64,000 bases of DNA. Origin: an uncultured Christensenellaceae bacterium. Its GTDB lineage: Bacteria; Bacillota; Clostridia; Christensenellales; Borkfalkiaceae. Within the stretch, counting starts at the first letter, position 1. The number at the start of each line of letters is the position of its first letter. Below are positions 37,966 through 44,468 of this stretch, one piece after another. Under the pieces are notes generated by a model. It worked only from the letters and a program-made list of their open reading frames with translations. It ran no database searches and was not told where the DNA came from. The stretch is from NCBI GenBank assembly GCA_910588685.1, contig CAJUPX010000007.1, positions 24,096-88,095 of the forward strand, given 5' to 3'. The translations under genes and the position numbers were made by a program.

Positions 37966-38394
37966 TCAGATACCCAACATATCGTATATACCGAGCACGT
38001 CCTCGTCCTCGTTCTTGTAGTACTCGTCGTAAACTGCCTTGGACCAGATTTCTATGCGCTTATCCGCACCGCAAATTACTATATCCTGCTCTATTCTCGC
38101 ATACTCTTTAAGGTACGGCGGTAATATCATTCTTCCCTGCGCGTCGCCTTCGAGCCAGACGAACGACTTATTCAATAATCTTATAGCCTTTCTTATATCG
38201 CCGTTAATCTGATTTACGTTGGAGTGCATCTGTTCAACGAGCTCGTCAAAGCCTGCCTTAGTATAAACGAAAATACAGCGGTCTGCGCCTTTTGCAAAGT
38301 AAAACCCCTTTTCTTCGCCTTTCAGCTTGCTCGGTATGCGTATTCGGTTTTTCGTGTCCATTTGGTGGTCGTAAAACCCCGTAAAGCTAGACAT
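37966..38394 (-). CDS. mraZ: Transcriptional regulator MraZ
   Basis: AbrB-like protein that binds its own promoter and tunes the division operon. Two repeated swapped-hairpin domains show the signature twice: DTKNRIRIPSKLK near residue 15 and DAQGRMILPPYLK near residue 84. At 142 aa it is normal. First gene of the operon, with a consensus promoter and repeats upstream that are its likely operator. Confidence 0.96.
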   Translation of the reverse strand: MSSFTGFYDHQMDTKNRIRIPSKLKGEEKGFYFAKGADRCIFVYTKAGFDELVEQMHSNVNQINGDIRKAIRLLNKSFVWLEGDAQGRMILPPYLKEYARIEQDIVICGADKRIEIWSKAVYDEYYKNEDEDVLGIYDMLGI

Positions 38395-38423
38395 AATACA
38401 CTGCCTCGACTATTGATGTATTT

Positions 38424-38452
38424 ATAATAACATCACATTTGAACATTGTCAA
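38424..38452 (-). promoter_or_regulatory. Promoter of the mraZ operon
   Basis: TTGACA (38447-38452), 17-bp spacer, TATTAT (38424-38429) on the minus strand, about 30 bp upstream of the mraZ start. Confidence 0.85.
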
Positions 38453-38485
38453 GAATTTTTTGGGATTTTTAAGAATTTTTTGGGA
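38451..38485. repeat. 15-bp direct repeat at the mraZ promoter, candidate MraZ operator
   Basis: AAGAATTTTTTGGGA occurs at 38451-38465 and again at 38471-38485, a 20-bp period (two helical turns). The first copy overlaps the -35 box. MraZ is known to bind short TGGG-containing direct repeats at its promoter in E. coli, and each copy ends in TGGGA. Here TGGGA reads on the strand opposite to mraZ and the spacing is doubled, so the match is suggestive only. Confidence 0.5.
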
Positions 38486-38683
38486 AAAATTTCCCGATTA
38501 AAACATATGTTTTATATTGTTCTTGTTTTTAAATTGAAGCAGCGCAAAACTTTATGCGGGTTTGAACAAACCGTCTATCCCGCAGCCGAAAAAGTTCAGC
38601 ATTTAAAAATTTTCCGTTACTTTATATAAATATTAAATTAACGAAAAATATATTAAAAAAATCATAAAAAGCGTGAAAATTAG

Positions 38684-38712
38684 TTTACAATAATTTTTTT
38701 TTATGATAAAAT
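38684..38712 (+). promoter_or_regulatory. Promoter of rpsT
   Basis: TTTACA (38684-38689), 17-bp spacer, TAAAAT (38707-38712). Ribosome binding site AAAGGAGA at 38743-38750, before ATG 38757. Confidence 0.7.
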
Positions 38713-38756
38713 CGAATACGAAATTTATGTTTAAGTATATCCAAAGGAGATATTAA

Positions 38757-39020
38757 ATGCCTAATATTAAGTCTGCAAAAAAGCGTGTGCTTGTAACCGA
38801 AAAGAAAACCGCAAGAAATAAAGCTATTAAATCGGAAGTAAAAACCGAAATTAAAAAGTTTCTTGCCGTAGTTCACAACGGAGATAAGCAAGCCGCAACC
38901 GAGATGTTCCCCTCCACCTGCTCTATAATAGATACGGCGGTAAGCAAGGGCGTTATGAAAAAGAACACGGCGGCAAACAAGAAATCCGGGCTTGCAAAAA
39001 AGCTTAACGCATTAGCGTAA
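38757..39020 (+). CDS. rpsT: 30S ribosomal protein S20
   Basis: Primary 16S rRNA-binding protein of the small subunit. A short lysine-rich helical protein with the family start MPNIKSAKKRV and the C-terminal region VSKGVMKKNTAANKKS. At 87 aa it is normal. Single gene with its own promoter, strong ribosome binding site and terminator. Confidence 0.97.
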   Translation: MPNIKSAKKRVLVTEKKTARNKAIKSEVKTEIKKFLAVVHNGDKQAATEMFPSTCSIIDTAVSKGVMKKNTAANKKSGLAKKLNALA

Positions 39021-39027
39021 AAAAATC

Positions 39028-39058
39028 GGCGAGCGCAACCGCTCGCCTTTATTTTTGT
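39028..39058 (+). terminator. Terminator after rpsT
   Basis: GGCGAGCG/CGCTCGCC stem (39028-39035, 39040-39047), 4-nt loop, long T-rich tail. Confidence 0.9.
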
Positions 39059-39072
39059 TTTTTTATTACCTC

Positions 39073-39147
39073 GCTTCCGTAGTTAAATGGATATAACAGC
39101 CCCCTCCTAAGGGGCCGTTCCGGGTTCGATTCCCAGCGGGAGTACCA
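39073..39147 (+). tRNA. tRNA-Arg (anticodon CCT)
   Basis: A 75-nt cloverleaf including encoded CCA. Acceptor arms GCTTCCG and CGGGAGT pair; anticodon stem GCCCC/GGGGC encloses the loop CTCCTAA; the T arm has GGTTCGATTCC. No promoter is obvious between the rpsT terminator and the tRNA, so it may rely on read-through. Followed by its own terminator. Confidence 0.96.
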
Positions 39148-39149
39148 AA

Positions 39150-39185
39150 CCCTTGACAATATATTTTTATATTGTCAAGGGTTTT
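39150..39185 (+). terminator. Terminator after tRNA-Arg
   Basis: A perfect 14-bp stem CCCTTGACAATATA/TATATTGTCAAGGG (39150-39163, 39168-39181), TTTT loop, then TTTT. Confidence 0.85.
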
Positions 39186-39257
39186 ATATTGCTGTTGATT
39201 TGAATTAAAGCCGTGTTCGAGCGAAGTGCGCGACGATATATCAATGAAACAGCAATC

Positions 39258-39292
39258 AAAAAAGGCGACGGAAATTCCGGCGCCTTTTTTTT
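39258..39292. terminator. Bidirectional terminator after the anti-sigma-like gene
   Basis: AAAAAAGGCG/CGCC plus T8, with an inner GGAA/TTCC pairing. It ends the minus-strand sigma operon and can also stop plus-strand transcripts from the tRNA side. Confidence 0.8.
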
Positions 39293-39300
39293 AATATTTT

Positions 39301-40014
39301 TTAATTTGCAAAAAGTTTATCAAATTTAGCTGTTATATTATCGTCAAAAGATGTAATTTCCATCTCATAACGCATTTCAGCATTAGTAGCAATTGCAACT
39401 GTAATATACGTTTCGTCTTCAAATTCAGTCACATATTCAACATCAAATCCGTTAACATTATAAATTTCATTCTCAGCTTCTATTTCAAAATCTGTAATTA
39501 CAACATTTGAATAAAATTTAACAGATGCAATAAAAAAATCTACTTCATCAAGAATATCCACTTTCCCTCCAAGCACGACATTTTCAGTTGTCCGATATAA
39601 ATTGAAACTACTACACTCGTACTTAGTAAAGTCAATAGTGCTTAAAGTTGAATTTTCAATATCGGAATAAAATACTTCTTCAGTTACACCGATATAGGAT
39701 AATTCTTCTAAATTAAAATATCTTATCGAATCGTCTTTTTTACGCAGTATCTGCGGCAAAATAATTGCACAGAGCGCCAACAAAACAAATACAGGGACAA
39801 GAATTTCTACAAGCAGCTTTTTATTTATTCTTTTACCGGATTTTACGAAATCACTGCCCGCACCCGATACCAAAACAGGCTCTTCAATAGAAACGTTAAC
39901 TTCTTCGGTATCCGAAATTCTGTTTTTAATTCTATCCCATCTCTCATCAAAGCTTTTCAACGTAATCTGATCGGCTTTTTTCTTCAGTTCTTTTTCAATA
40001 TCTTTATAGTCCAT
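39301..40014 (-). CDS. Single-pass membrane protein, probable anti-sigma factor or regulator of the adjacent ECF sigma
   Basis: Three parts are visible. A charged cytoplasmic N-terminus (1-62, with FDERWDRIKNRI) suits a sigma-binding helix. One membrane helix follows (about 67-88, LLVEILVPVFVLLALCAII), then an extracellular beta-rich domain (about 95-237) with many acidic residues. I recognise no named family. Its place as last gene after an ECF sigma factor and a secreted peptidase, with 7-bp spacing, makes an anti-sigma role the best guess. It lacks the HxxxCxxC motif of zinc anti-sigma proteins. A GAGG ribosome binding site precedes the start. Confidence 0.6.
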   Translation of the reverse strand: MDYKDIEKELKKKADQITLKSFDERWDRIKNRISDTEEVNVSIEEPVLVSGAGSDFVKSGKRINKKLLVEILVPVFVLLALCAIILPQILRKKDDSIRYFNLEELSYIGVTEEVFYSDIENSTLSTIDFTKYECSSFNLYRTTENVVLGGKVDILDEVDFFIASVKFYSNVVITDFEIEAENEIYNVNGFDVEYVTEFEDETYITVAIATNAEMRYEMEITSFDDNITAKFDKLFAN

Positions 40015-40021
40015 TAAAACC

Positions 40022-40840
40022 TCAACTAATATGTACGGCTACCGCTTCGTCAACTTTGCTTTTTCCGTCCAAACATAAATACGTTATACCGGACGTTACG
40101 TGCCCGCTTGCAACCCTTAAATAAGTCCTTGTTGCAATCAACGCGTTTGCCGAATTATAATAATAATCTACTCTGTAACCGCAGCCAACCACAACGTGCG
40201 CCACTTCGCTATGCTTGCTTTTTATAACTTCAACGGTACCATTATTTTCACCCGCTAATTTTAATGAATAATTACTCAAAAATATAGCCACAGGTTTATT
40301 ACTTTTAACCGCCGCTATATATTTTCCCATATCAGTAGCGCCCAAATCCTCGGTGCTATAAGAATATCCGTGGGAATTTACATACGACTTCATACCGCTC
40401 TGAAAACCGTTGAACGTAGTACCTGCTCCGCCAACGTCCGTACCCATTAAATTATATAAAGAGTCGGTTACAGCTTGATTCTCAACACTCATCCCCTTAT
40501 ACATTATGGCGCTGCCTAATTTCAAGTACGTAGTATAATTAGGAATAAGCTCCTCGCAAAATCTGTCGTAATAACTGATAATTATAGAACCAGCAACATT
40601 TGCGCACCCTGTAGTAAAATTATGAGGCGCATAATCAGGAACCTTGCCGGATATAGTAAACTCTTCGGTGGTTTTATTTGTATATACTATAGTTTCGCTC
40701 TGTTCAACAAAACCGCCGCCCGTGTTACAGTATTTACTGTCTTCGGAGCTTGCCGACGCAACAAGCGTGCCGGTAGTACAAAAGTTGGTAGCTGTTAAAA
40801 CGCCAAGCACTACCAGGGTTAATAAACATTTCTTTTTCAT
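40022..40840 (-). CDS. Secreted C39-like (papain-fold) cysteine peptidase
   Basis: Begins with a signal peptide (MKKK, then a hydrophobic core to about residue 28, ASA near the cut site). The mature part has a Cys followed by a helix (TTGCANVAGSIIISYYDR, Cys79), matching the nucleophile region of C39-like peptidases. The likely catalytic His is in SEVAHVVVGCGYR (His215). The third catalytic residue is not clear. Substrate unknown. It sits between an ECF sigma gene and a membrane protein gene, unusual for this family, and its ribosome binding site is inside a hairpin (40848-40890). The annotation as a peptidase is by fold motif only. Confidence 0.72.
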   Translation of the reverse strand: MKKKCLLTLVVLGVLTATNFCTTGTLVASASSEDSKYCNTGGGFVEQSETIVYTNKTTEEFTISGKVPDYAPHNFTTGCANVAGSIIISYYDRFCEELIPNYTTYLKLGSAIMYKGMSVENQAVTDSLYNLMGTDVGGAGTTFNGFQSGMKSYVNSHGYSYSTEDLGATDMGKYIAAVKSNKPVAIFLSNYSLKLAGENNGTVEVIKSKHSEVAHVVVGCGYRVDYYYNSANALIATRTYLRVASGHVTSGITYLCLDGKSKVDEAVAVHIS

Positions 40841-40847
40841 TAGATAC

Positions 40848-40890
40848 CTCTCATATGTCTTTTTTCTATCAATTAGACGACATATGAGAG
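40848..40890 (-). promoter_or_regulatory. RNA hairpin masking the ribosome binding site of the secreted peptidase
   Basis: A perfect 12-bp inverted repeat CTCTCATATGTC/GACATATGAGAG (40848-40859, 40879-40890) with a 19-nt loop fills most of the 56-bp gap between the sigma factor stop and the peptidase ATG. On the minus strand the 3' arm ends GAGAG followed by G, the only Shine-Dalgarno-like sequence before the ATG, so pairing would hide it. No T-run follows, so it is not a terminator. It could equally be a protein-binding dyad. Confidence 0.6.
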
Positions 40891-40896
40891 ATTTTA

Positions 40897-41421
40897 TTAC
40901 TCATTTTTATAAAATTTTTTTATTTTGTCCAAAGCCCTGTAATAAATCGAAGATACAGTACCGAAAGGTTTACCAAGTTGTTTTGCTATCATTTTTATAG
41001 TGCAGTCCTGCAAAACTTTTAAAACGATAACTTGCTGTTCTTCCTCTGATAAGCACAAAATCATACTGTCAAAAGAGTCAACGGCTTCAATATTGTCTAT
41101 CATCCTGTCGTTATACGGCATTTCATACAAAGTAACCGTTGGTTTTTTGTATTTAATTTTGTCTATTGCGCGTTTGTAACACGCCGTATAAAGCCAGGCG
41201 TTCGGATTTTTTATATCAAGCAATTTATGGGTATTATTCCAAACGTAAATGAGAATATCGTCTATTACTTCTTCGCATAAATCATATGAGCGCGTTACCG
41301 TATAAGCAGCCGAGCGCATACTTTTACCATAAGTTTTATAAAACTCTTCAAGCGAATATTTTTCGTGATTGGCTACTCTTTTAATAATACTTTTAAATGT
41401 CTTGGCGGCATTATTATCCAT
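40897..41421 (-). CDS. ECF-family RNA polymerase sigma factor
   Basis: A 174-aa sigma-70 family protein with only regions 2 and 4. Region 2 runs from about residue 20 to 95 (LEEFYKTYGKSMRSAAY, then NPNAWLYTACYKRAIDKIK). Region 4 runs from about 122 to 172 (LSEEEQQVIVLKVLQ, then IAKQLGKPFGTVSSIYYRALDKIK). First gene of a three-gene operon with a secreted peptidase and a membrane protein. It has a housekeeping-type promoter (41512-41540). Target regulon unknown. Confidence 0.88.
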   Translation of the reverse strand: MDNNAAKTFKSIIKRVANHEKYSLEEFYKTYGKSMRSAAYTVTRSYDLCEEVIDDILIYVWNNTHKLLDIKNPNAWLYTACYKRAIDKIKYKKPTVTLYEMPYNDRMIDNIEAVDSFDSMILCLSEEEQQVIVLKVLQDCTIKMIAKQLGKPFGTVSSIYYRALDKIKKFYKNE

Positions 41422-41511
41422 CTGTTTTCTTTTTCATCTGTAATTTTATTTAAACGGCAGACTTTATCCGTTAGTTTATCAATTTGGTAATATACTTTTT
41501 ACGTACTGTAT

Positions 41512-41540
41512 ATTATAACATTGAATTAATCTTTTTTCAA
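41512..41540 (-). promoter_or_regulatory. Promoter of the ECF sigma operon
   Basis: TTGAAA (41535-41540), 17-bp spacer, perfect TATAAT (41512-41517) on the minus strand; 5' leader of about 85 nt. This is a SigA-type site, so basal expression need not depend on the ECF sigma itself. Confidence 0.65.
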
Positions 41541-41581
41541 TATTTTCAGATATATTTTTAAACTTTATAACGCATTATTGC

Positions 41582-41612
41582 AAAAAAAGCGGCTGAAATA
41601 TCAGCCGCTTTG
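41582..41612. terminator. Bidirectional terminator
   Basis: AAAGCGGCTGA/TCAGCCGCTTT stem (41586-41596, 41601-41611), 4-nt loop, A-run before and T-rich run after. It ends the two small minus-strand genes. Confidence 0.85.
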
Positions 41613-41626
41613 TATTTTTTACCGTA

Positions 41627-41842
41627 TTAAAGCGGATATCGGGACTCAACGTCATAATCCAGCCCGCTTGTTAAAGCGTGCTCCCATAGCTGAATTATTT
41701 CAAGGCATTCCACGTAAGCGGTTTTTTCGCCGTAGAGAAATTGTTCGTCTGCACTGTCTTTCACGTCTTTGAGCTGGTCGAGATATTCGGTGCAAAGTTC
41801 TATTAAATAACGAAGAGTTTGATTTGAGGTTAATTTTTTCAT
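41627..41842 (-). CDS. Small hypothetical protein (71 aa)
   Basis: Acidic, mostly helical (TLRYLIELCTEYLDQLKDV, then GEKTAYVECLEIIQLWE), no membrane segment or known motif. It overlaps the gene before it by 4 bp (ATGA), so it is translated in step with it, and a good terminator follows. The overlap and the terminator support a real gene. Function unknown; small acidic helical proteins of this kind are common in phage-derived regions. Confidence 0.6.
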   Translation of the reverse strand: MKKLTSNQTLRYLIELCTEYLDQLKDVKDSADEQFLYGEKTAYVECLEIIQLWEHALTSGLDYDVESRYPL

Positions 41843-42207
41843 ATTATTTTTACCTTGAGTACTTCTTCAAATGTTACTATACCTTTAGATATGCAACATT
41901 CGTAGACTTTTTGCAGAAAAGCTTCTTTCCTGGGATAATAAGCAGATTTTGTATAATGAATTTCGCGCATTATTTGCACGTCGTGCTTTTCTGTAATTAT
42001 GCCTTTTATCATTAGCTTAAGCCACATATCGTCTTCGGTTTCGTAAATAAGCATAACAAACTCTTTTATCTGTTTTACGCTATCGGTTATAACAATTTCA
42101 TTTTTTCTGTTTCCGATATAAAATTTAACTTTACTGCAATTGCTCGCAATGGCTTTATCAATATATGGAAAACGTTTTACTATTCTTATTATTTCTTCTC
42201 TGGTCAT
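41839..42207 (-). CDS. Hypothetical protein resembling phage ArpU/RinA-type late regulators
   Basis: 122 aa, basic and helical. The C-terminal half pairs a WLKLMIKGII segment with YTKSAYYPRKEAFLQKVYECCISKGI. That resembles the helix-turn-helix region of small ArpU/DUF1492-type regulators of phage late genes. The likeness is by pattern only, and I am not sure of it. Together with the 71-aa gene it may be a leftover of an integrated element; no integrase, terminase or att repeat was seen. Confidence 0.5.
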   Translation of the reverse strand: MTREEIIRIVKRFPYIDKAIASNCSKVKFYIGNRKNEIVITDSVKQIKEFVMLIYETEDDMWLKLMIKGIITEKHDVQIMREIHYTKSAYYPRKEAFLQKVYECCISKGIVTFEEVLKVKII

Positions 42208-42350
42208 AATTAATACTACCCATTTGTTATGACGATACTATACCACTATTTTTTTCGCAAAAATTCCCAACTTTTTACGGATTTGGCAAAATTTGTTATT
42301 TTTATCTAAAAAATGTCGAAAATTGCCGATTTTTATATAAAAATGTATAA

Positions 42351-42380
42351 AAAAAGAGTCGGATTAACCGACTCTTTTTT
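42351..42380. terminator. Terminator after the PhnP-like gene
   Basis: AAAAAGAGTCGG/CCGACTCTTTTT stem (42351-42362, 42368-42379), 5-nt loop; symmetrical, so it can act on both strands. Confidence 0.85.
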
Positions 42381-42387
42381 AAAAATA

Positions 42388-43221
42388 TTAAAAATTTATT
42401 TCTAAACCGTCGTAGGATATTAAAATTCCGTACTTTTCGGCTTCTGAAAGCATATCGTCGTATACCTGCCCGCCGTTATGAGAATAGTGGTTTGCCACAA
42501 GTACTGTATTATTATCAGCTATCCCCTCGCGCCTGAGCCAGTCAATTGTTTCAAGGTTGGTTTTCAGGCTCATATGACCGTTACGCCACTCGGCGTTCTG
42601 CCCCAGACAGCCGGTACAGTCAAGAGATATCAAGTCAAAACGCCCCTCTTTTTTTAGCAGCTCTTTTGTGTTTTCGGGAAATAGTCCGGTATCGTGCGCA
42701 TAGAGCAATTTTTTGTTTTCGCAAGCTATCGAATAAATAACCGGCGAAGTCGCGGGGTTATGGTTCGCCCAAAGCGGCAAAACAGAATATTTGCCGTTTA
42801 AAACGTCAAAACATTTACCCGCGCTTATCAAATGCGGAGTTACCGCGCCGTCCATACCGTTTCGGTCGCTTACGTTTTTAATTTTTAAGTATCCGTCCTC
42901 CGCGGCATAAAAGTTCATTGTTTGCTGCCTGCCGTGACAGTAATGCGGGCGGAAATTGTCTATATCTTCCGGATATAAATGGTCGGGATGGCTGTGGGTT
43001 ATTAAGCAGTTGTTAATTTCACTCAAATCCAACCCGTAAGCGTTCATATGCCAAACGGTATCGGGATTAAATTCTATAAGTAAATCGTTATTAATAAGCG
43101 CCTGGGATCGCGAACGGATATTTCTGCCGCCCAAAGCGCGGGCTTTTTTACATACCTCGCAACGGCAACCGATTGCAGGCACCCCTTCCGCCGCGGCAGT
43201 ACCCAAAAATTTTATTTTCAT
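42388..43221 (-). CDS. PhnP-like metallo-beta-lactamase-fold hydrolase
   Basis: Metal-dependent phosphodiesterase-type hydrolase. The N-terminus has the zinc-binding GCRCEVCKKA motif typical of PhnP. It then has the HSHPDH metal motif, a YAHDTG motif and a C-terminal VANHYSHNGG histidine. At 277 aa it is typical. There is no phn operon here, so the substrate may be some other cyclic phosphodiester. It follows a nitroreductase gene by 16 bp and is probably cotranscribed. Confidence 0.85.
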   Translation of the reverse strand: MKIKFLGTAAAEGVPAIGCRCEVCKKARALGGRNIRSRSQALINNDLLIEFNPDTVWHMNAYGLDLSEINNCLITHSHPDHLYPEDIDNFRPHYCHGRQQTMNFYAAEDGYLKIKNVSDRNGMDGAVTPHLISAGKCFDVLNGKYSVLPLWANHNPATSPVIYSIACENKKLLYAHDTGLFPENTKELLKKEGRFDLISLDCTGCLGQNAEWRNGHMSLKTNLETIDWLRREGIADNNTVLVANHYSHNGGQVYDDMLSEAEKYGILISYDGLEINF

Positions 43222-43237
43222 AGATTATCTCCGGTTT

Positions 43238-43762
43238 TTATTTTACCCAATAAACATAATTTTCTTTTCTGGGTTTGGGCGCAGGGTTTTCGCCCGCAAA
43301 ATAGCCGAGAGCCACGTGCCCCACGCCTATATAATCGCCGTCAATTCCCAGAGATTTTAAAAGATTTTTGCCGAAATCACTTTCAAGCTCCTCTTTAGCC
43401 CTGTGTATCCAGCACGACCCCACCCCGAGCGCCCAGGCGGCGTTCAGCAAATTCGAGATAACGCAGCTGCCGTCGTATACGGCGTTTGGCGAGGCTTTGA
43501 CCGCTATAAGCAATATTACCGGCGCACCGTAAAACGGGTCGAAATCTTCTCCCCATCCGCCGACTTTAGCGTTTTCTTTTACAATTTCGCCGCGAAGCTT
43601 TTTATTCGTTACGGCAATTATTACGGGATTTTGCTGTCCACGGCTCGTCGGCGCATAAGTCCCCGCTTCTACAATTTGTTCCAGAATATTTTCTGGAACG
43701 GGATCGGACAAAAATTTTTTTATACTTCTACGAGTTTTTAATATATTTATAGTCTGATTCAT
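43238..43762 (-). CDS. Nitroreductase-family FMN oxidoreductase
   Basis: Flavin-dependent NAD(P)H oxidoreductase of the nitroreductase fold. FMN-binding start RRSIKKF; central APTSRGQQNP; C-terminal half GVGSCWIHRAKEE and HVALGYF. At 174 aa it is one of the short forms and is predicted to work as a dimer. Substrate unknown. First gene of a pair with the PhnP-like gene, divergent from the GNAT gene. Confidence 0.88.
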   Translation of the reverse strand: MNQTINILKTRRSIKKFLSDPVPENILEQIVEAGTYAPTSRGQQNPVIIAVTNKKLRGEIVKENAKVGGWGEDFDPFYGAPVILLIAVKASPNAVYDGSCVISNLLNAAWALGVGSCWIHRAKEELESDFGKNLLKSLGIDGDYIGVGHVALGYFAGENPAPKPRKENYVYWVK

Positions 43763-43829
43763 AAACCAACCTGCGTTTTTATAATATTATATTATTATTT
43801 ATTATAAAAATCAAACATATAGTTATAAC

Positions 43830-43858
43830 TTGCAATTATGAAAATTTTATTCTATAAT
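43830..43858 (+). promoter_or_regulatory. Promoter of the GNAT gene
   Basis: TTGCAA (43830-43835), 17-bp spacer, TATAAT (43853-43858). A second TATAAT (43880-43885) arises from the tandem repeat described separately. Confidence 0.6.
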
Positions 43859-43890
43859 TTGAATATGAAAATTTTATTCTATAATTTGAA
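43837..43890. repeat. Perfect 27-bp tandem duplication carrying the -10 box
   Basis: The unit beginning TATGAAAATTTTATTC and ending TATAATTTGAA occurs at 43837-43863 and 43864-43890 with no mismatch. Each copy contains TATAAT. The second copy ends two bases before the ribosome binding site AGGTGA (43892-43897). Confidence 0.9.
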
Positions 43891-43901
43891 CAGGTGATAT
43901 T

Positions 43902-44402
43902 ATGATATGCGAAATTGAAAAACTTGATTTAAAATTTGCCGAAGATTTAGCAAAAGCCATAAAGGACAGGCGTATTCAAGATAATTTAAGGGATTTACCG
44001 AACCCTTACACAATAGAAAACGCGCGTGAATTTATAAATTATTCGCTTTCCGCCGACCAAAACACCGAATTTACATATGCGGTTACAGTTAACGGAAAGT
44101 TTGCAGGCTGCATCTCCGCCACCCGGCAACAAAATATTCATAGCCGAACGGCGGAAATCGGGTATTATATTATTCCGGATTTCTGGGGAAAAGGCGTGGC
44201 AACCTGTGCATTAACACAGTTGTGCAATTTTTTATTTGAAAATACGGATATTATAAGACTGTTTGCTGAACCGTTTGCAAGAAATACAGCGTCTTGCAGG
44301 GTACTTGAAAAAGCAGGATTTACCTGCGAGGGCACAATGAAATGCAATGCTATTAAAAACGGCGTTGTTGAAGATATGAAAATTTATGCCAAAATCAAAT
44401 AG
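43902..44402 (+). CDS. GNAT-family N-acetyltransferase (RimJ/RimL type)
   Basis: Transfers acetyl from acetyl-CoA to an amine. The central RTAEIGYYIIPDFWGKGVAT stretch and the C-terminal ENTDIIRLFAEPFARNTASCRVLEKAGF are characteristic of the RimJ/RimL branch, including the NxAS and vLEKaGF motifs. At 166 aa it is full length. Substrate unknown. Good ribosome binding site; unusual duplicated promoter region. Confidence 0.9.
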   Translation: MICEIEKLDLKFAEDLAKAIKDRRIQDNLRDLPNPYTIENAREFINYSLSADQNTEFTYAVTVNGKFAGCISATRQQNIHSRTAEIGYYIIPDFWGKGVATCALTQLCNFLFENTDIIRLFAEPFARNTASCRVLEKAGFTCEGTMKCNAIKNGVVEDMKIYAKIK

Positions 44403-44404
44403 TA

Positions 44405-44440
44405 AAAAATCTGTTTTAAGGTTACTTAAAACAGATTTTT
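44405..44440 (+). terminator. Terminator after the GNAT gene
   Basis: A 16-bp stem AAAAATCTGTTTTAAG/CTTAAAACAGATTTTT with a 4-nt loop; long but AT-rich. Confidence 0.75.
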
Positions 44441-44468
44441 ATTTTTAATATTTAATAAAGAAATTCTT

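Larger units (their letters stand above)
38395..38756. other. 362-bp divergent intergenic region between mraZ and rpsT
   Basis: Holds the mraZ promoter and repeats on one side and the rpsT promoter on the other. Between them are three dyads: GGGAAAAATTTCCC (38482-38495), TAAAACATATGTTTTA (38499-38514) and a nested GCGGG...CCCGC hairpin near 38557-38581. The rest is very AT-rich. I see no convincing ORF. Confidence 0.6.
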
